Assembly: GCA_017591395.1 (NCBI GenBank)
Contig: WEDG01001085.1
Coordinates: 33,501-97,500, forward strand
DNA from: Schistocephalus solidus
Lineage: Eukaryota; Platyhelminthes; Cestoda; Diphyllobothriidea; Diphyllobothriidae
Length of the DNA: 64,000 nt
Direction of reading: 5' to 3'
Shown here: positions 21,075 to 33,631 of the stretch, piece by piece
Numbering within the stretch: position 1 is the first letter of the stretch
How the letters are laid out: each line of letters begins with the position of its first letter
Made by a program: the position numbers and the translations under genes
Notes under the pieces: generated by a model
Databases searched by the model: none
Seen by the model: the letters and a program-made list of their open reading frames with translations, nothing else
What the model was told of the DNA's origin: nothing

Positions 21075-22465
21075 CCACCCTTGTCTTTGTCCGTAATTTC
21101 ATTCTACCCATAATACTATCCACTGTGCGGCTGTTGACGGAGCTCGATGGTGAACCCCTAGGTACACCGGGACGACTGTGTTCCGCAATGCGATCGGTTA
21201 GTGCCCCTTGGCCGCAGTACGCAAAGTCTGAAATACCTTTGATCAGGGTTAGAAGAATGGCTGTCTAAAAGCTATCTAGTGCTGTCTTCTATTTTTCCTG
21301 CCACTCCGGAAGAGCCCAGGCTTAAAAACAGAATCAGGCTCAACATTCTGTGCTTTATATCGACGATTTTTTGAGGCTGAATCGCCGTTAGATTATGCCT
21401 TAAACATGCATATGGATATGAAGCCGACATACATGACTACGTTGTGCAGGTTAGATTCCAAATAAACTTGACGAACGGGCATATTACACAGTACCCCATA
21501 TCGTACCTGCCCTAATTTTCATATATGCCTCACCGAACGACAGCTGGGATGGAACCCAAATGGAAGACAATGTTTGAGTGACGAGTAGACTACTGTTCTA
21601 CCTACCCGTGTCTTTGCCGACAGCCCTTCTAACATAGTTATTTCGGTTCCAAATCCAAGTGTTTCCACGCCTAAGCTTGGGTTTCCCTTTGCCTGCATTT
21701 CTTTACCGAACATGACCTACTTAAGCGTGTGATATATCACATGAAATACCGAGTGTTAGATGGTGTTCACTTCAAATTTTATTGTGTTTATTTTCTTAGA
21801 TTTACCAAGGTACTTGCTGTTTATACTTCTTAAATTTAAATTTTCTCACTTAAAATGATGTAAGGGCGTTTTCAGTATCTCCACTCCTCGAAACAATTGT
21901 TCCTTCTTAAGAACGCTGCATTAATTTAAATAGGTATTTCATGATACCATTTTACTTAAAGTTACGCATTTGTGCTTGATAATTTTCTTCTGGTATATTT
22001 GGGCCGGTTAACGAGAGGTATGTGATTTTTTGAATGGATAGGCGTTTTATGTGCTAGATCATATACCGTGTGTTTACCTTCTTAATTTCCGTAAAATTAG
22101 CATGTGAACTTAAGGGTTATTCTTCAGGATGAATCTTTTCAGGTTCAGTTCGGTTCAGTTGAATACTCCAGTATCCTTCACAATAACATGTAAATACTGA
22201 TCGAATTAAATTCTCATGGCTAATTGCCCAAAGCACAGACACTTGTTTCGACAAACTTTATGTGTCTAAATAACGTCACTAGGACGAAACACACGGTCTC
22301 CCCAAATACAGGAATACTTATAGAGCGACGTTTTAGGTAGTTGTACTAACAAAGGATTAAAAATGAGGTTTGCCAAGGAAGACAAGGGGATGCGATGGGA
22401 TTTATAACTTGCATAGAGTTAATAGTGGATTGTCCCAATTGCGAAAACATTTGGCTTATGACTGC
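21075..22465. other. No gene identified
   Basis: No convincing ORF, splice-site pair or repeat family could be recognised. Confidence 0.35.
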
Positions 22466-22467
22466 CG

Positions 22468-22590
22468 GTAGGGCACATATGGTTAGAACATTGGCTGTAC
22501 AAAAGCGTTCCCCTCGCTGTCATGGGTTTAAATCTCACCGAGACCGATGAGCCCCTATTAATTAGGTACACTTGGTGGATTCTAGACTAT
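22468..22590 (+). repeat. Family A repeat, diverged
   Basis: It contains 'TGGTTAGAACATTGGCTGTA', 'GCGTTCCCCTCGCTGTCATG' and the box B-like 'GGGTTTAAATCTC', in the order of the better copy at 22.7 kb. The right arm is degenerate. Confidence 0.6.
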
Positions 22591-22704
22591 TTGCTCAGGA
22601 AATTATGCTCAAAAGTTAGCTAACTGTATTAGAATTTGTAGATTCCATATATTGCGGTAGATTGCGCGGGTAATTTGATTCGTATATGACTAACCTCATG
22701 GTAC

Positions 22705-22835
22705 CATTTGGGGCTCGTTGTTCAGGTAGTTAGACTGTTGGCTGTACTAAAGCCTTCCCATTGCTGGCATGGGTTCGAATCCCACGAAGGACACCAAGTT
22801 CTCTTTCGATTTAAGCCACTGAAATTTTCTAAATT
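22705..22835 (+). repeat. Family A repeat, copy with complete middle region
   Basis: The core runs 'GGGGCTCGTTGTTCAGGTAG', then 'TTGGCTGTACTAAAGCC' (anticodon-arm position), an extra block 'TTCCCATTGCTGGC' where class II tRNAs (Leu, Ser) have a long variable arm, and a perfect box B 'GGGTTCGAATCCC' at 22770-22782. This suggests the founder was a class II tRNA. The flanking arms are weak here. Confidence 0.7.
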
Positions 22836-22839
22836 AAGC

Positions 22840-25800
22840 TTCAGTTCATACACACCGGAAACTGCATAGTGAATCACTACATCTTGGGCTTCTAGGAAAA
22901 ACCACTGCTGTTATTGTTGTGAAACCGCGATTTAGAAAGTTAACTTGTATATTTTTCTTGACAATTTTGAAATCTCAAGTGTGTTTTCAGTGAGCTTATA
23001 AATTTCCTTGCTAGTTTTATGTTGTCATTTCTATTTCTTTCAATGAAAACAAGCACTTGTGTCTTCTGGGGTACCTAGTGCAGAGGTTTAACAAGTAAAC
23101 GCGGATAATCTGGAATAAAGATTTTGGATATGACGCAATGACAACCTAGCAGCAAACATATTCCATTTTCCTGTTCTGCTGTATGGTGTTCTTGGAAAAC
23201 GGTTGTCAATGCAGTTGCAGATAGACAGCAAACGAACATGAGCTTATTAATGAGGACATACAGACTAAGGAAACCTACAGTTTGCAATTTGATCTATGTG
23301 ACCTTTTCAAAGCACTAACTTTCTCGGTCAGCAATTGTTAAATCTCCAAGAATTCTACAATTCTATTGATAAATTCCCAGGTTGGAGCAGGGTGACATTT
23401 AGATCCATTTCGGGGACAAACTATTATGGCCCTGGCTGACTCAATCTGAGTAGGCACTGCAAAACCACCTAGTTTATTTCAAGTTGTAATTTGATGAGCC
23501 ATTTTATCCATATTATCTTCTTCTGTCTTAAAACCCTTAAGTCATGACCACCCACTAAGAATTTTTTCGAAATCCGCTGGAGAATGCAATGTCTAGGCCC
23601 CTCGGTAACTAGATAATGAGTGAAATTCAGCACAAAGCAATGACACAGCAGTTGAAGCACTTGACTACTCTATAACCCTGCCCACATCCAAAATTCACCT
23701 TTGATATTTAAAGGTGCAAATGTATTAAACATTTTCTTCATAACAGACTCAAATATATTTGCTTTAACGGTTTTTTTATTATACACAGCTACTATAAGCG
23801 CACTATCTATAAGAACTCACTGGCTAATCGCACACGGTTTCCATTAGTTTTGACAGTACCCACACACGCAAACATAGCACATCCTTGTTGCATATTTGCG
23901 TCTGTTAGTACATTGGGTAAGAAATTTCAAAATGTGCATGCAAATATACGAATGACGGTGAAGAGGTTGTCAAACCCTCTACCGAGTCGTCTCAGGTACC
24001 AGGCATCTGAAAAGTCACGATTTAATTAGATGGTTGGATTATCTAGGGTTCGCGCGTTCCGTTTTAGCTTGTTGAGAACCAGAGGCGCCAAAAATCTTAT
24101 TTTAGTGTCATACTGCAAATTTTACATAAACTGATCGTGAGCATGGTGGTCCTTTTCTCCTCAACATTGGTGGCATTAATAAATCACACTTACGCAGGAC
24201 TCTTTTATAAACTCTCCAAATATTTTTTTTCTTTTCGGGCACGCGCTTTTTTCTAGTCATCTTAAATGTGCATTATAATTAAAAGATTATTATTATTTAG
24301 GGATTATACCGCAGCCGTCCTTATAATTTTGATTAGGTTTGACTGAATTCTGAAATATTGGAAAAGCTTGTTTTGGAATAAAAACGCACTACTATTCGAC
24401 AATGCTCAAATAACCTTTAAAATTTACCATTGGCCTGAAAAGAAGCTTAAGTCTTTCCCCCAAAGGAAGGCGATTATCAAACATAAATACGGCAATCATT
24501 ACACCACAATTTCGCACATGGCAAGCTAATTTAAACTGACGATGTAATATGTACCTAAGCGCTACACCCCATGTGTAAGATGTAAGCGGTGGATTTCACG
24601 TTTTACCTTCGTTTATGGTCATGATTTTCTAAATTGTTGATGAACAAATTGAAAGATATCAACATAAAATCCCTGATAGGGTGAATTTATCTTAAAGCAA
24701 TGAAACTCACTTTGACGTTTTGAAAATTTGCAAATAAATGTCTTTGAGATGGTAAACATGGATTATTAAATTAAATAAGAATACTTATTGCATGGTTTGC
24801 CTTTATTAGATTTTATATTAAGCAAGTCTTCAAATTCATCTTAAACTGCATTATCCGCTAGGTATGCTTTGTAAGCCCAAATTTTTTCTGAGGTTAAACG
24901 TAAAAGCCATGAAAATTCAATCAGTCCATTGTTTTTAGTGAAAGCAACGCCATCAGGTAAGAAGGTAATAGATTTACTTGGACACTTTTATTCATTTTAG
25001 TGGTAATCACCTTCTCAGTTCCTACACTTTGCGTGCATCATTAGTACCCTATAGGCAGATTTATACCTAAATTTCCTGGTGATATTTAATAAACTAACCC
25101 AGAATTTTTGAATTTTGATAATTACTTACAAACCTGTTTTGAGGGATATTGCGACGATACGTCAGCAATGTGCTGTAAATAATGTCCGTTCCGCAGTTCG
25201 TTTCTGAAGAAAATTTTGTTCACCATATTGCGACATTTTCTGACACTAGCTGCAATACGTTGCCATCGATGTCTGAAATTCTTATGGTAGCATAAAGTAA
25301 TCATACCTAGCCGCTGCCCTTCTTTCGATTTTCGGAATGCTCAACTCATTTTCAAGCATTCTAGTGTCAAATAAAGCTTGGTTTGTGAAGTTAATAAACA
25401 AAAAAGCATTTTGAATGAATAGCGATCATTTTACCCAGAGATTTCCGTTAAAAATCAACAAACATTTGATTAATGCTATCATATGTTGCCTACGTTGAAA
25501 TGAAAATATGCGAGAAATTTATTAATTTGTCAGGTAATTTATTAAATCACGAAATAATATATAAATTAACGAATAATCAGTAAATAATACACCGTATTTT
25601 TGAATATTCTAAAATAGTGTATATGACTTACTGATTACTGATTATTATAGTCAATGTAGAATTCAAATTACTTTTAATACTAAAGTTGCTTTATAAATTG
25701 CAATACCTGTTTTGTAAAACCATTTCCTGCAAAAAGCCGTAAAGTTATACGGTTTTTCTTGTTTTATGCATATTTTTCATATAAAAACATGCCTATATGT

Positions 25801-26655
25801 ATGTACCTGAGAGAATTCTTCGTGGTATATGTACCACAATGTCCAACTGCTTTAACGTAAGCCCTTAAACTTCACCAAATCATATAACCATCATTCTTTA
25901 AGCAAGCAACAGTTAAAGATTCTAAAAATCTGATAAAAAATAATTGGTTGAACATATTGTCGTGTACCTTTTAAATGTACTACTGTCACCTGTTATTGCA
26001 ATTTTATATTCCCACTGTAACCGAAATCTTATTTGGACGATTAAAACCCCGGCCGTGATCATCAATGAGGTCAAGGCAAAAGACTATTAATCGTTTGGAA
26101 AAGTCAATTATATTTTTGATAAAACTGAGCAACTAACTAATGCATAGTTGCATTGAGGTTCTGACAATTTAACTTCATTAACCTTTACCGTTTCCTTAAA
26201 AGTAGGAGGTTTAGACCAAACTTCTTGAGGTGATGATATTAATTACGGTTACTATGTCACCCGGATATTTTTGTGCCACTTCCGATAAGGCTTTTTGTTT
26301 ATTTTTAATCAATGTAAGTAAATATTGATCATAATTCTCTTATTTTGTGGATGATATCGTTCATATGGACGATAACTCCTGTTCTCACTTACTCGGATGC
26401 TTTTAAAACGTCTCTAAGGCGAGCAAAATGGTAAGGAATTTGTCATAAAATCTCAGTTAAGAAAATATAGTGTTCACTAAAGTGATGCATATGTCAGGCT
26501 TTCGATTAGTGACATATATAATCAAAGATATATTTCATCTACACCGGGATGTGTAACATGTAACAAATCATCTTCTTGAATGCCCTATTTCTGTTTAATC
26601 TTTGACAGGGCTAAGGCTGATAATTACTTTATCTTTTTTTCAGACATTGGCAGAA
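22840..26655. other. AT-rich stretch, no gene or element recognised
   Basis: About 3.8 kb of AT-rich sequence has only short random ORFs. I found no splice-paired exons, no tRNA-like boxes and no transposon motif. It is the longest empty stretch in the window. Confidence 0.5.
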
Positions 26656-26661
26656 TAAGGG

Positions 26662-27030
26662 CTATAAAAACATTTTCCCAAACCAATGGCCATACAGCTT
26701 GTGAAATTTCGGGCCATTCGCCTGACTTTCCATGTTTATGACTAAATAAGATCTCTCTTTTTGAGTGATGACTTTTACGGTCACCACAACTTCAGAGTGG
26801 GATAGGCCATGAAGGACATTGAAAACCTGTCGGAGCAAAAATGCTGGGCCAAAGGTGCACACGTGTCCAATCGAAACGCCACAAGTGATGGTGCCAGATC
26901 CGGTGGGAAGAGAAACATCTTAACAAAGTAAAGAGTTGTTGCAGCGAAATCTTGGAAGTTCCTCGTCAGATCTTTCAGCTTCAGCCATGAGCGTAAAGTC
27001 GATGGGGTGCGTCGTGACGGAGTTCATCTT
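26662..27030 (-). pseudogene. Gypsy integrase N-terminal region, relic
   Basis: The frame shows 'RQVFNVLHGLSHSEVVVTVK', matching the histidine pair of the integrase H2C2 zinc-binding motif ('LH-x2-SH'). The following cysteine pair is not visible because the frame decays. The upstream linker includes a 'CGVSIG' block typical of the RNase H to integrase spacer. The catalytic core is absent. Confidence 0.6.
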
Positions 27031-27335
27031 GATGCATAATAGTGCGTCAGCAGACACGTTTCCCTTACCTTGGACATATCAGATCTCCAGGAAAACTGAT
27101 AGATGAAGTCCAGGTGAGGAATCGCGCGAGGTGAGTACAGATCAGGAGTGGCCCATAGAGCAAACAAAAGAGGCCTGCGATGTACTACGAATTCTTAACC
27201 CTCGAGAAAGTGTTCGAAATTGCTGATGGTTAGGTAGATAGCAAGAGGTTCTCGGCTGAAAACATTGTAGTGGGTCTCAGCTAACCTAAGCTTCTTCGAA
27301 CAGAAAGCCACAGGCTGCAGAACATTGCCAACAGT

Positions 27336-28340
27336 TTATTGAACGGATACACCAACGGCAATGATGGACATATCTGTGATGAGTGTTATATGCACATCTG
27401 ATTGGGGATGGAGGAGGAGAGTTGTCTTTCGAAAGAGTCGCTTGACGTCATGGAAGGAATTTACGGCCTCCACGGTCATCAACAGCGTCTTCTTTGAGCG
27501 AGCCAAGAGGCTGTTGAATGGCTGAAAAATGGTGGCAGAGTGGGGGAGAAAAATGTCTTTGTAGTTCATTATACCAAAAATCGGCGTGATTGGTTGATCG
27601 TGGAAGGGACTGGAAAGTTTGCAATGGCAGAAATCTTTTTAGGGATGGGTTGTATCCCATGAGAGTGCACTACATGAACCAAGAAAAATAGGCTGATGAA
27701 TCCAAACTCCCCCTTAGCAGCATTTATGATAACGCCGTAGGAGTTACGTTGTTCGAACAGTTGTCAATGATAGACCTCGTGTTCAGAAGTGTTCATACTA
27801 GCCACTAATAAATCACCGATGTAAGCGTAGACGAAGTCTAGACTTCGCAGCACCTGATCGATAAACCACTGGAATTTTCGAGAGACATTCCTTAGACCAA
27901 AGGGCATTCGAGTGAATTCCTATAACTCAAAGGGAGTGGTAACTGCGGTTTTTATCACATCGCTGGCCTTGATTGATATTTATGGTTGGTACGAACAAGA
28001 TCGATTTTAGAGAATATGGCAAACCATGGAGCGAGAGGGTAAAGTCCTGGATATGTGATATGGGATATTGAGCAGGGATGGTCACTTAGTTCCACACCCC
28101 GTAATCGCTACACGGTCGCCAATCACCAGGCGTCTTCTTAGGACCAATATGGAGGGGTGATGATTAGCAACTTTCGGCCTGTCGGATGATGCCGAGCTCA
28201 AGCATGTTTTCTAGCTCTGCCTTGGCAATCTTCAAACGGTTTGGGGCAAGACGATGCAGTCGGTGAGACTTTTGAGGTCCAGTGTTGGAAATGTGGTAGG
28301 CGACTGTTTTTGATGTCAACTTCTCGTAATGAAGGGTTGG
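27336..28340 (-). pseudogene. Gypsy reverse transcriptase and RNase H, relic
   Basis: RNase H is seen as 'DVHITLITDMSIIAVGV' with the first catalytic Asp ('TDMS') around 27.36 kb, preceded by 'PFNSLLARSKKTLLMT'. In the RT part, 'FVYAYIGDLLVAS' occupies the active-site position, where the family has Y-x-D-D; the first Asp of the pair is a Gly here. Several stops separate the pieces. Confidence 0.65.
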
Positions 28341-28769
28341 CTAGGCATGGAAACTGCCTGAAAAGTGATGAAAAGGACAGTAGGAAATAGGCATAACGGT
28401 AAGGGTGTTGAGGCACAGATTCGCTTCAGACTGACAGCGAGCAGGAAGTTTCGTTAGGCTGTCAACGAGTCGGCGATTCTTTAAATCCACTAGCAGTTCG
28501 AAATGAGTTAGGAAATTGGCCCCAATGAGAGCGACGGAAACGTCCGCTTTTATGAAGTCCCATCTAAAAATCAGTCCAAGGCGCAATTTAAGTGTGCTGG
28601 AGCGCTGACCAAAGGTGGGGATGCTAGAATTTTTGGAAGCTGTGAAACACAAAGAGTTGCGTTGTTTGCGTTCAGTCGGTGTTGGCAGGATCACGCTCAC
28701 CTCTGCACCAGAGTTGATAAGAATTTGGTGCCAGCGGCACGATCCCAGAGAAGCAAGCGTCCACGGCAA
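28341..28769 (-). pseudogene. Gypsy protease domain, catalytic Asp lost
   Basis: A 142-codon open frame contains 'ILINSGAEVSVI', where retropepsins have D-T/S-G-A; the catalytic aspartate is an asparagine (AAC, near 28720). Further on, 'VALIGANFLTHFELLVDLKN' is the conserved 'GxDFL...GLLVD' end of gypsy protease domains. The protein would have processed the Gag-Pol polyprotein. The frame is open but the enzyme should be inactive. Confidence 0.75.
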
Positions 28770-28804
28770 ATGTTACCAGCGTTCCCAGTAGTATTCGCCT
28801 CCAC

Positions 28805-31800
28805 TGTAGGGCAGGATGGATTCCTGGAGGTCCTGGGAGCTGACTTGAAAGTGCAGGACTGCAGACATAGTCGCGCTGATGCTACGAATTTTTAGGTGAT
28901 GCGAGCATATGCCACTCTTTGACTGCTGGCGGTGGCTGGGGGAAACTGACAAAGTCGGCCCTTGTCACTATTCTGCGGTTGTAAATTCGTAGACTTTAGC
29001 TGCCAGATGCGTAATTAACGGCTCGAGTCGGTCCAAGCGTATGTTAGATCCTGGATAAATTTGCTTCACGAGTGGCTTCGCTTGAGACGTCATGGTGAAA
29101 ATTGACGGAAGACTGTTGTTGTGGACAGAAGGTTTGCGAAATTCTAGTATTCAGAATGTCGCAGGTCATCAATGTGTGGTGGACAAGGATGCAAGATCGA
29201 CTATAACCACACACACTAAGTTCGTTCCATCTTCAGGGTAAGTCAGAAGGATATTAGGAGCAATTCATTCGGTACACAGGTCACGTTACCGTTAGATGGC
29301 TCTTTGTTTGTGTGGCAGAACAAAGCGTCCGTTCGGGAGCGTGTCAGCAGAGGTGTGTATTAACAAATTTTTCTGGTGCATGAGAAAGTGACTGTCCGCG
29401 TGTGAGGCATGTGATTGGTTGGTTCAAGGACTGAGTTTGAGTTGCATGAGCGCAAGGGCCCATGGGTGAAAAAGCAGGCTGGCTGACTCGCGTAGGATAG
29501 CCGCAGGTGTGGATGCAACCATGATTAGGCTCAGGTTAAACCTGTGGTCTGGTCGTGCATTAGCGGTGCGTCCGCGGTTAGCACGCCTGTTGCCGCTGTT
29601 GACTGCGAAGAGGGAGGCCAAAGAAGGAGACAAGAGATATGGCTGCTACATGCTAAGAGCTAATGAAAGGTATAATTATGTGCTTTGCATTTGTACCACC
29701 TATAGTTACCGCTGGTTCGACGGACTTACAGTCCCCGTCAGAGACCATCATTAGGGAACACCTCGTGCGATTGCCATCTGGAAACTTGGCAACCCTTATT
29801 CGGTGAGAGTTCCATTCACAAGCATTAAGAACCGTCCGTCCCACCGTCCTCTCAAACCGGACTTTAAGGTTTAGTATCACCTTTTAGTAGACGGCAAACA
29901 CAGCGGCGATGACAGTGCAAACAGGGAATCGAAGCGATAATGGGGTGGACGTGACAATGACCATTTTCCGCATTACCAGCACGATATCTTCACGATCAAA
30001 GGTGAAGTTTTTCATTTAAGGCACGGTCCGTTTGCCGAGTAGCTTTATATTCATCCAGTCAGCAATGCAAAGAGCCCAGGTTTTTTAGTCGTACGGCAGG
30101 GCTGATTTGAGCATACACTAACATTTTATTCTGCTGAACCGCCTGGCGAGACTAAAGGTGTTTCCAGACTCGGCAGTGCATCCACTGGTACTACAAGAGA
30201 AACGAGATGGCCAACCTCCAATCATTTACATTCGCTCACTATCTAGAGGAGCCGAAATCTCATTCACTGTGGAGCCATAGAACGGTAATTTAACTGGTCC
30301 AGGTATCCAGCCTCGGACAGAACCTGCGGAAGGAAAGGACTACGAGATGACCAGTGTTGTGGAACAAAACGTTGCGGCACGCAAGATGTTCACATGTGGC
30401 GTTCCGCTTCCATGATCGTCAGTGCCCTTCCTGTCCGCCTCACACTCCTTGACAATTCTCCTCTGGGACCACCTGCGACTTGGCATCAGTTTTGCGAGCT
30501 CGAAAGCAATTGATGATGCCTCGTTTGCCGATTGGCTGCAGGCGATAACTGCGCCTATTCGCCAAAACTCTCCACAACGGACACTGGTTCACATTTGCCT
30601 GAAGACCCAGCTGGCTGAAACTGCTTGCAGAGCCTCTCGTACGTTCTTTCTCACAGGGAGAACACGTGCATCTTAACCTGTCTTCCTGGCTTCCGCGTTG
30701 GGAACGCTCATGTTATCTATCGATGGGAAGTTGCGTCAACGTCCCATCCTACTCTGACACACGCTATGTTACCGCCATCGCGCTCACGATCATATCCGGT
30801 CATCTAGACCTCACTTCGCAATCGGCACGAAATGAACGTGGGACTAGTGAGGCAGACGGGGTGAAAATTTGCTTCATTGCTGGCAGTTACGCGCTGGTGA
30901 CTGCTATGTCCCCCCGAGAGGACATTGGTGGACCTCATTTTTTTCGATGCGCAAACCATCGTTGTCCCCATTAAAATAAACTTCAACCGACGTTATTGAC
31001 TTGAGAACCGGTGAAGACTTCAAATTACTTATGAGGGTATGTAATGATCTACAACAAGAAGGTTCCCAAATCACAAGTCACGGGAGACGGCTTGGGCTGG
31101 ACGAGCTTCTACTGAGGTAACAGAGGTTACATAAGGGGGCATTGGATGTGGCTGCTAAAAGCTAACTTTTTGCATCATACATAACTCCAGTGTTAGAAGA
31201 TAAGAAGTTCGTTCGGATGACTGGTGGCAAGCTCTAGTCGTCATCTCATCCACAGATTTCTTAAAGGTGCTAACAGTAGACCGATGACCTTTCTGGGAAC
31301 GAAACACTTCATGAGAGCACCCGCTCTTTCGAAGATTAGCATACACTTTAAGCCTTAGTCAACATGTTGCCTTGAAAAAAAAACCACTTCAATTATCTAA
31401 CTCAAATGGAACTCTTAACACAATGCTTGATCGAAGCAAACCTACCAAACTGGTCCTCTTCATGCTGAATATGACTTTTCATACCTTCATTCATTGCTCA
31501 CCATCCACGGATGTGGTATGAGTGCTATATCACCTTTTGGTCCATTATGTGGTTCCTATAAGACTGACAGTAGAAAAATTGCTCAGTTCGACTTGCATAA
31601 CGTATTAGAGGTGGGATAACTTGGCCTCTGCATAAGCATATATAAAGCAACTTCCTGCAGTGACTGGTATCTCCCTAAAAGAAAGCAAAAATATGGCATT
31701 TAAAACTTAATTTCATACCAAAACGCACGTTAGGGATGCCGAGGGGCCCATTGATTATGGTCGAGTTCCTTACAACTGCATTATGCAACGATACGAACCC

Positions 31801-32735
31801 GCCAAAACAACAAGCTGGGCTTTTAGCTAGTACCTGGGTTAGTTAGTAAGCTGGATAACTCATGATTTTTATACTGCTGGCTGCCCTTTATTTGTTTGTG
31901 AATATCACGCGGTTATTGCGTAGAAACAGCTAGAGTTTAGCTCTGATATCCATATCATATTTCGAATGAAATCTAAAAAGGCTTCTTACAGAAAAGTTCC
32001 TCCAAGTTATTACATTAATAGCGATGGAAAGTAAAAGCTTAAATGTGATCTCACAACTTCCAGCAATGAACCGTAACTTGCATATTGCGTCAAGAAAGAA
32101 CTTCGGAAGATATAATTATTCCATTGGTCAGACAGTTTGTGTTTTACTCAGTTGACTCGACCATCACAGTCTTTGCGGGCTGTTTTTAACTCCCACAGCA
32201 CTCACTTATTATAAGAGGTTTTCAAATCTCACATATTCTATGCAAACGTTTCACTTTAACTTATCTAGTACGTACGGTCGCCGCACGCAAGATTGAATCT
32301 GGAAAAAGTAAAGTATAAAAATCTGAAATCTTATTCATCATGCTGTAAATGTAACAATAATGAATCGCCGTGATGGACTTAAGCTTTCAATTGCCTGCAA
32401 GTTTTATCCGGTTATACATTGAGGCATATAGTATCTGTAATGTGTATGTTGACCACTTTCCATTTTGCGAAAACTCCCATAAAAAGATTTAAAAATACTA
32501 CTTGGCGAGCATATGCGCTGCTTTCGATAACTTCTCTTCAGGCCAGTACAGTTATAGGGAAACGTTGGAACGTAGTAGAAATTTAAAACATGAAATCGAT
32601 AATATTCGTCCATTTGTGTGCGTTGTCTGAGTGGTGTGCATAGGGGGAGGATGATAAGAAACAGTTTGATAAGCGGCAGCGAGTGTTTGGTACAGCCGTT
32701 CCAGGGGAAGGGGAGGACAGAGATGGCGCGGAAGA
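28805..32735. other. No gene identified; possible decayed gag/LTR
   Basis: Upstream of the gypsy protease, 28.8-30.0 kb may hold gag or LTR remnants, but I recognise no motif. Short ORFs at 30.4-31.0 kb on the plus strand have no known domain. Short stretches near 29.64 and 31.15 kb resemble each other ('GGCTGCTA..TGCTAA'). Confidence 0.35.
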
Positions 32736-32739
32736 ATGC

Positions 32740-33430
32740 ATGCAGTTAAGCGGCCGTTGGCCAAGCTAAGTGCGGAGCTTGTACGAGGTTCTTTTGTGCG
32801 CACAAGACCAGCTTCTTCAACCTAATGGCAGTCGCTTCTGCTGCTGCTAGTAGGCGTTGACCCAATGGTTTAGGGGTAGTTTGGTGGGAGTCTGGGGTCC
32901 ACACTATGTCCGGTGTCAATAAGACGTGCAAGGATGGCGCTTTTTACGCTCTTGACTTCTCCTTTGTTCAGTCATGCTGGGAGGTGTTCTCTTATTCTTT
33001 TGGATAGGCGCCGATTCGTGTGACCAATATAACCTGCTCCAAAGGAGCAAGTAAATGAGTAAATGCACATGGAGGTGGTCTGAGCCGACAACCTTTCATT
33101 ACCTTCGCCTCGTAAAAGAAGGTTGGTTGAGAACACTACCAGAAGTTTCGTAGCTGGGAACGTTTGTGTAATGGCTTGGTTTAGGCATCTTTTCAGGAGT
33201 TTACTAGCCGCATCCCGTTGAAAAGGCACTTTGAGGAATATAGTTTTCTTTTCCACAGTAACTTATGCAGGTTTCACCGGTCTTGCGATAAGATGCTTTG
33301 TAATAAACCGATCAGGGTATCCATTCTCTCGAAGTAGGTTCTGGATCTTCCTGAGCTCCTCTTCGATTCTTTCTGCCGAGCAAATTTTTATAGCCCTTTG
33401 CGCTAAGCAACGAACTAGACTGCGTTTCTG
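32740..33430 (-). pseudogene. Penelope thumb end, GIY-YIG endonuclease and tail
   Basis: The frame includes 'RSLVRCLAQRAIKIC' and 'RIEEELRKIQNLLRENGYP' (linker of the family), then 'CIYSFTCSFGAGYIGHT' with 'NRRLSKRIREHLPA'. These hold the GIY-YIG pair (here GAGYIG) and the conserved arginine of the endonuclease. A stop follows 'HLPA', and the reading continues through 'ILARLIDTGHSVD' and, in another frame, 'AAEATAIRLKKLVLC'. This domain would nick the target DNA. Confidence 0.8.
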
Positions 33431-33631
33431 TTGGAGAGGTACGAAACTGTCAAAGTTCGTATATTTCTCAGACCAGGTTTTCTTTCGATAAACGCTTTTC
33501 GGATGCTGCCGTCAGGTCTTCTGCTTAGAAGGACATCTAAGAAAGGGAGTGAACCTGCTCTTTTCCATCTCCAACGTGAATTCGATCGACGGATGTGCTT
33601 GGTTTACAGCATTTTAGAGTTCGCCTACATT

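Larger units (their letters stand above)
26660..28800 (-). mobile_element. Ty3/gypsy LTR retrotransposon pol relic
   Basis: Read on the minus strand the order is protease (about 28.8-28.4 kb), reverse transcriptase (28.3-27.65 kb), RNase H (27.57-27.34 kb) and the integrase zinc-binding region (26.87-26.66 kb). This PR-RT-RH-IN order defines Ty3/gypsy elements; the style is that of the CsRn1-like elements of flatworms. All parts are broken by stops or frameshifts, and the integrase core is missing. No LTR could be identified at either side; 28.8-30 kb may contain decayed gag. Confidence 0.75.

Noticed and set aside
22711..22795. A functional tRNA gene of class II
   Set aside because: Box B is perfect, but the acceptor and D stems do not pair properly, and the sequence belongs to the same dispersed family.
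30422..30974. Gypsy integrase or gag in plus-strand ORFs
   Set aside because: I looked for integrase D,D-E and gag motifs and found none; the resemblance was only a few residues.
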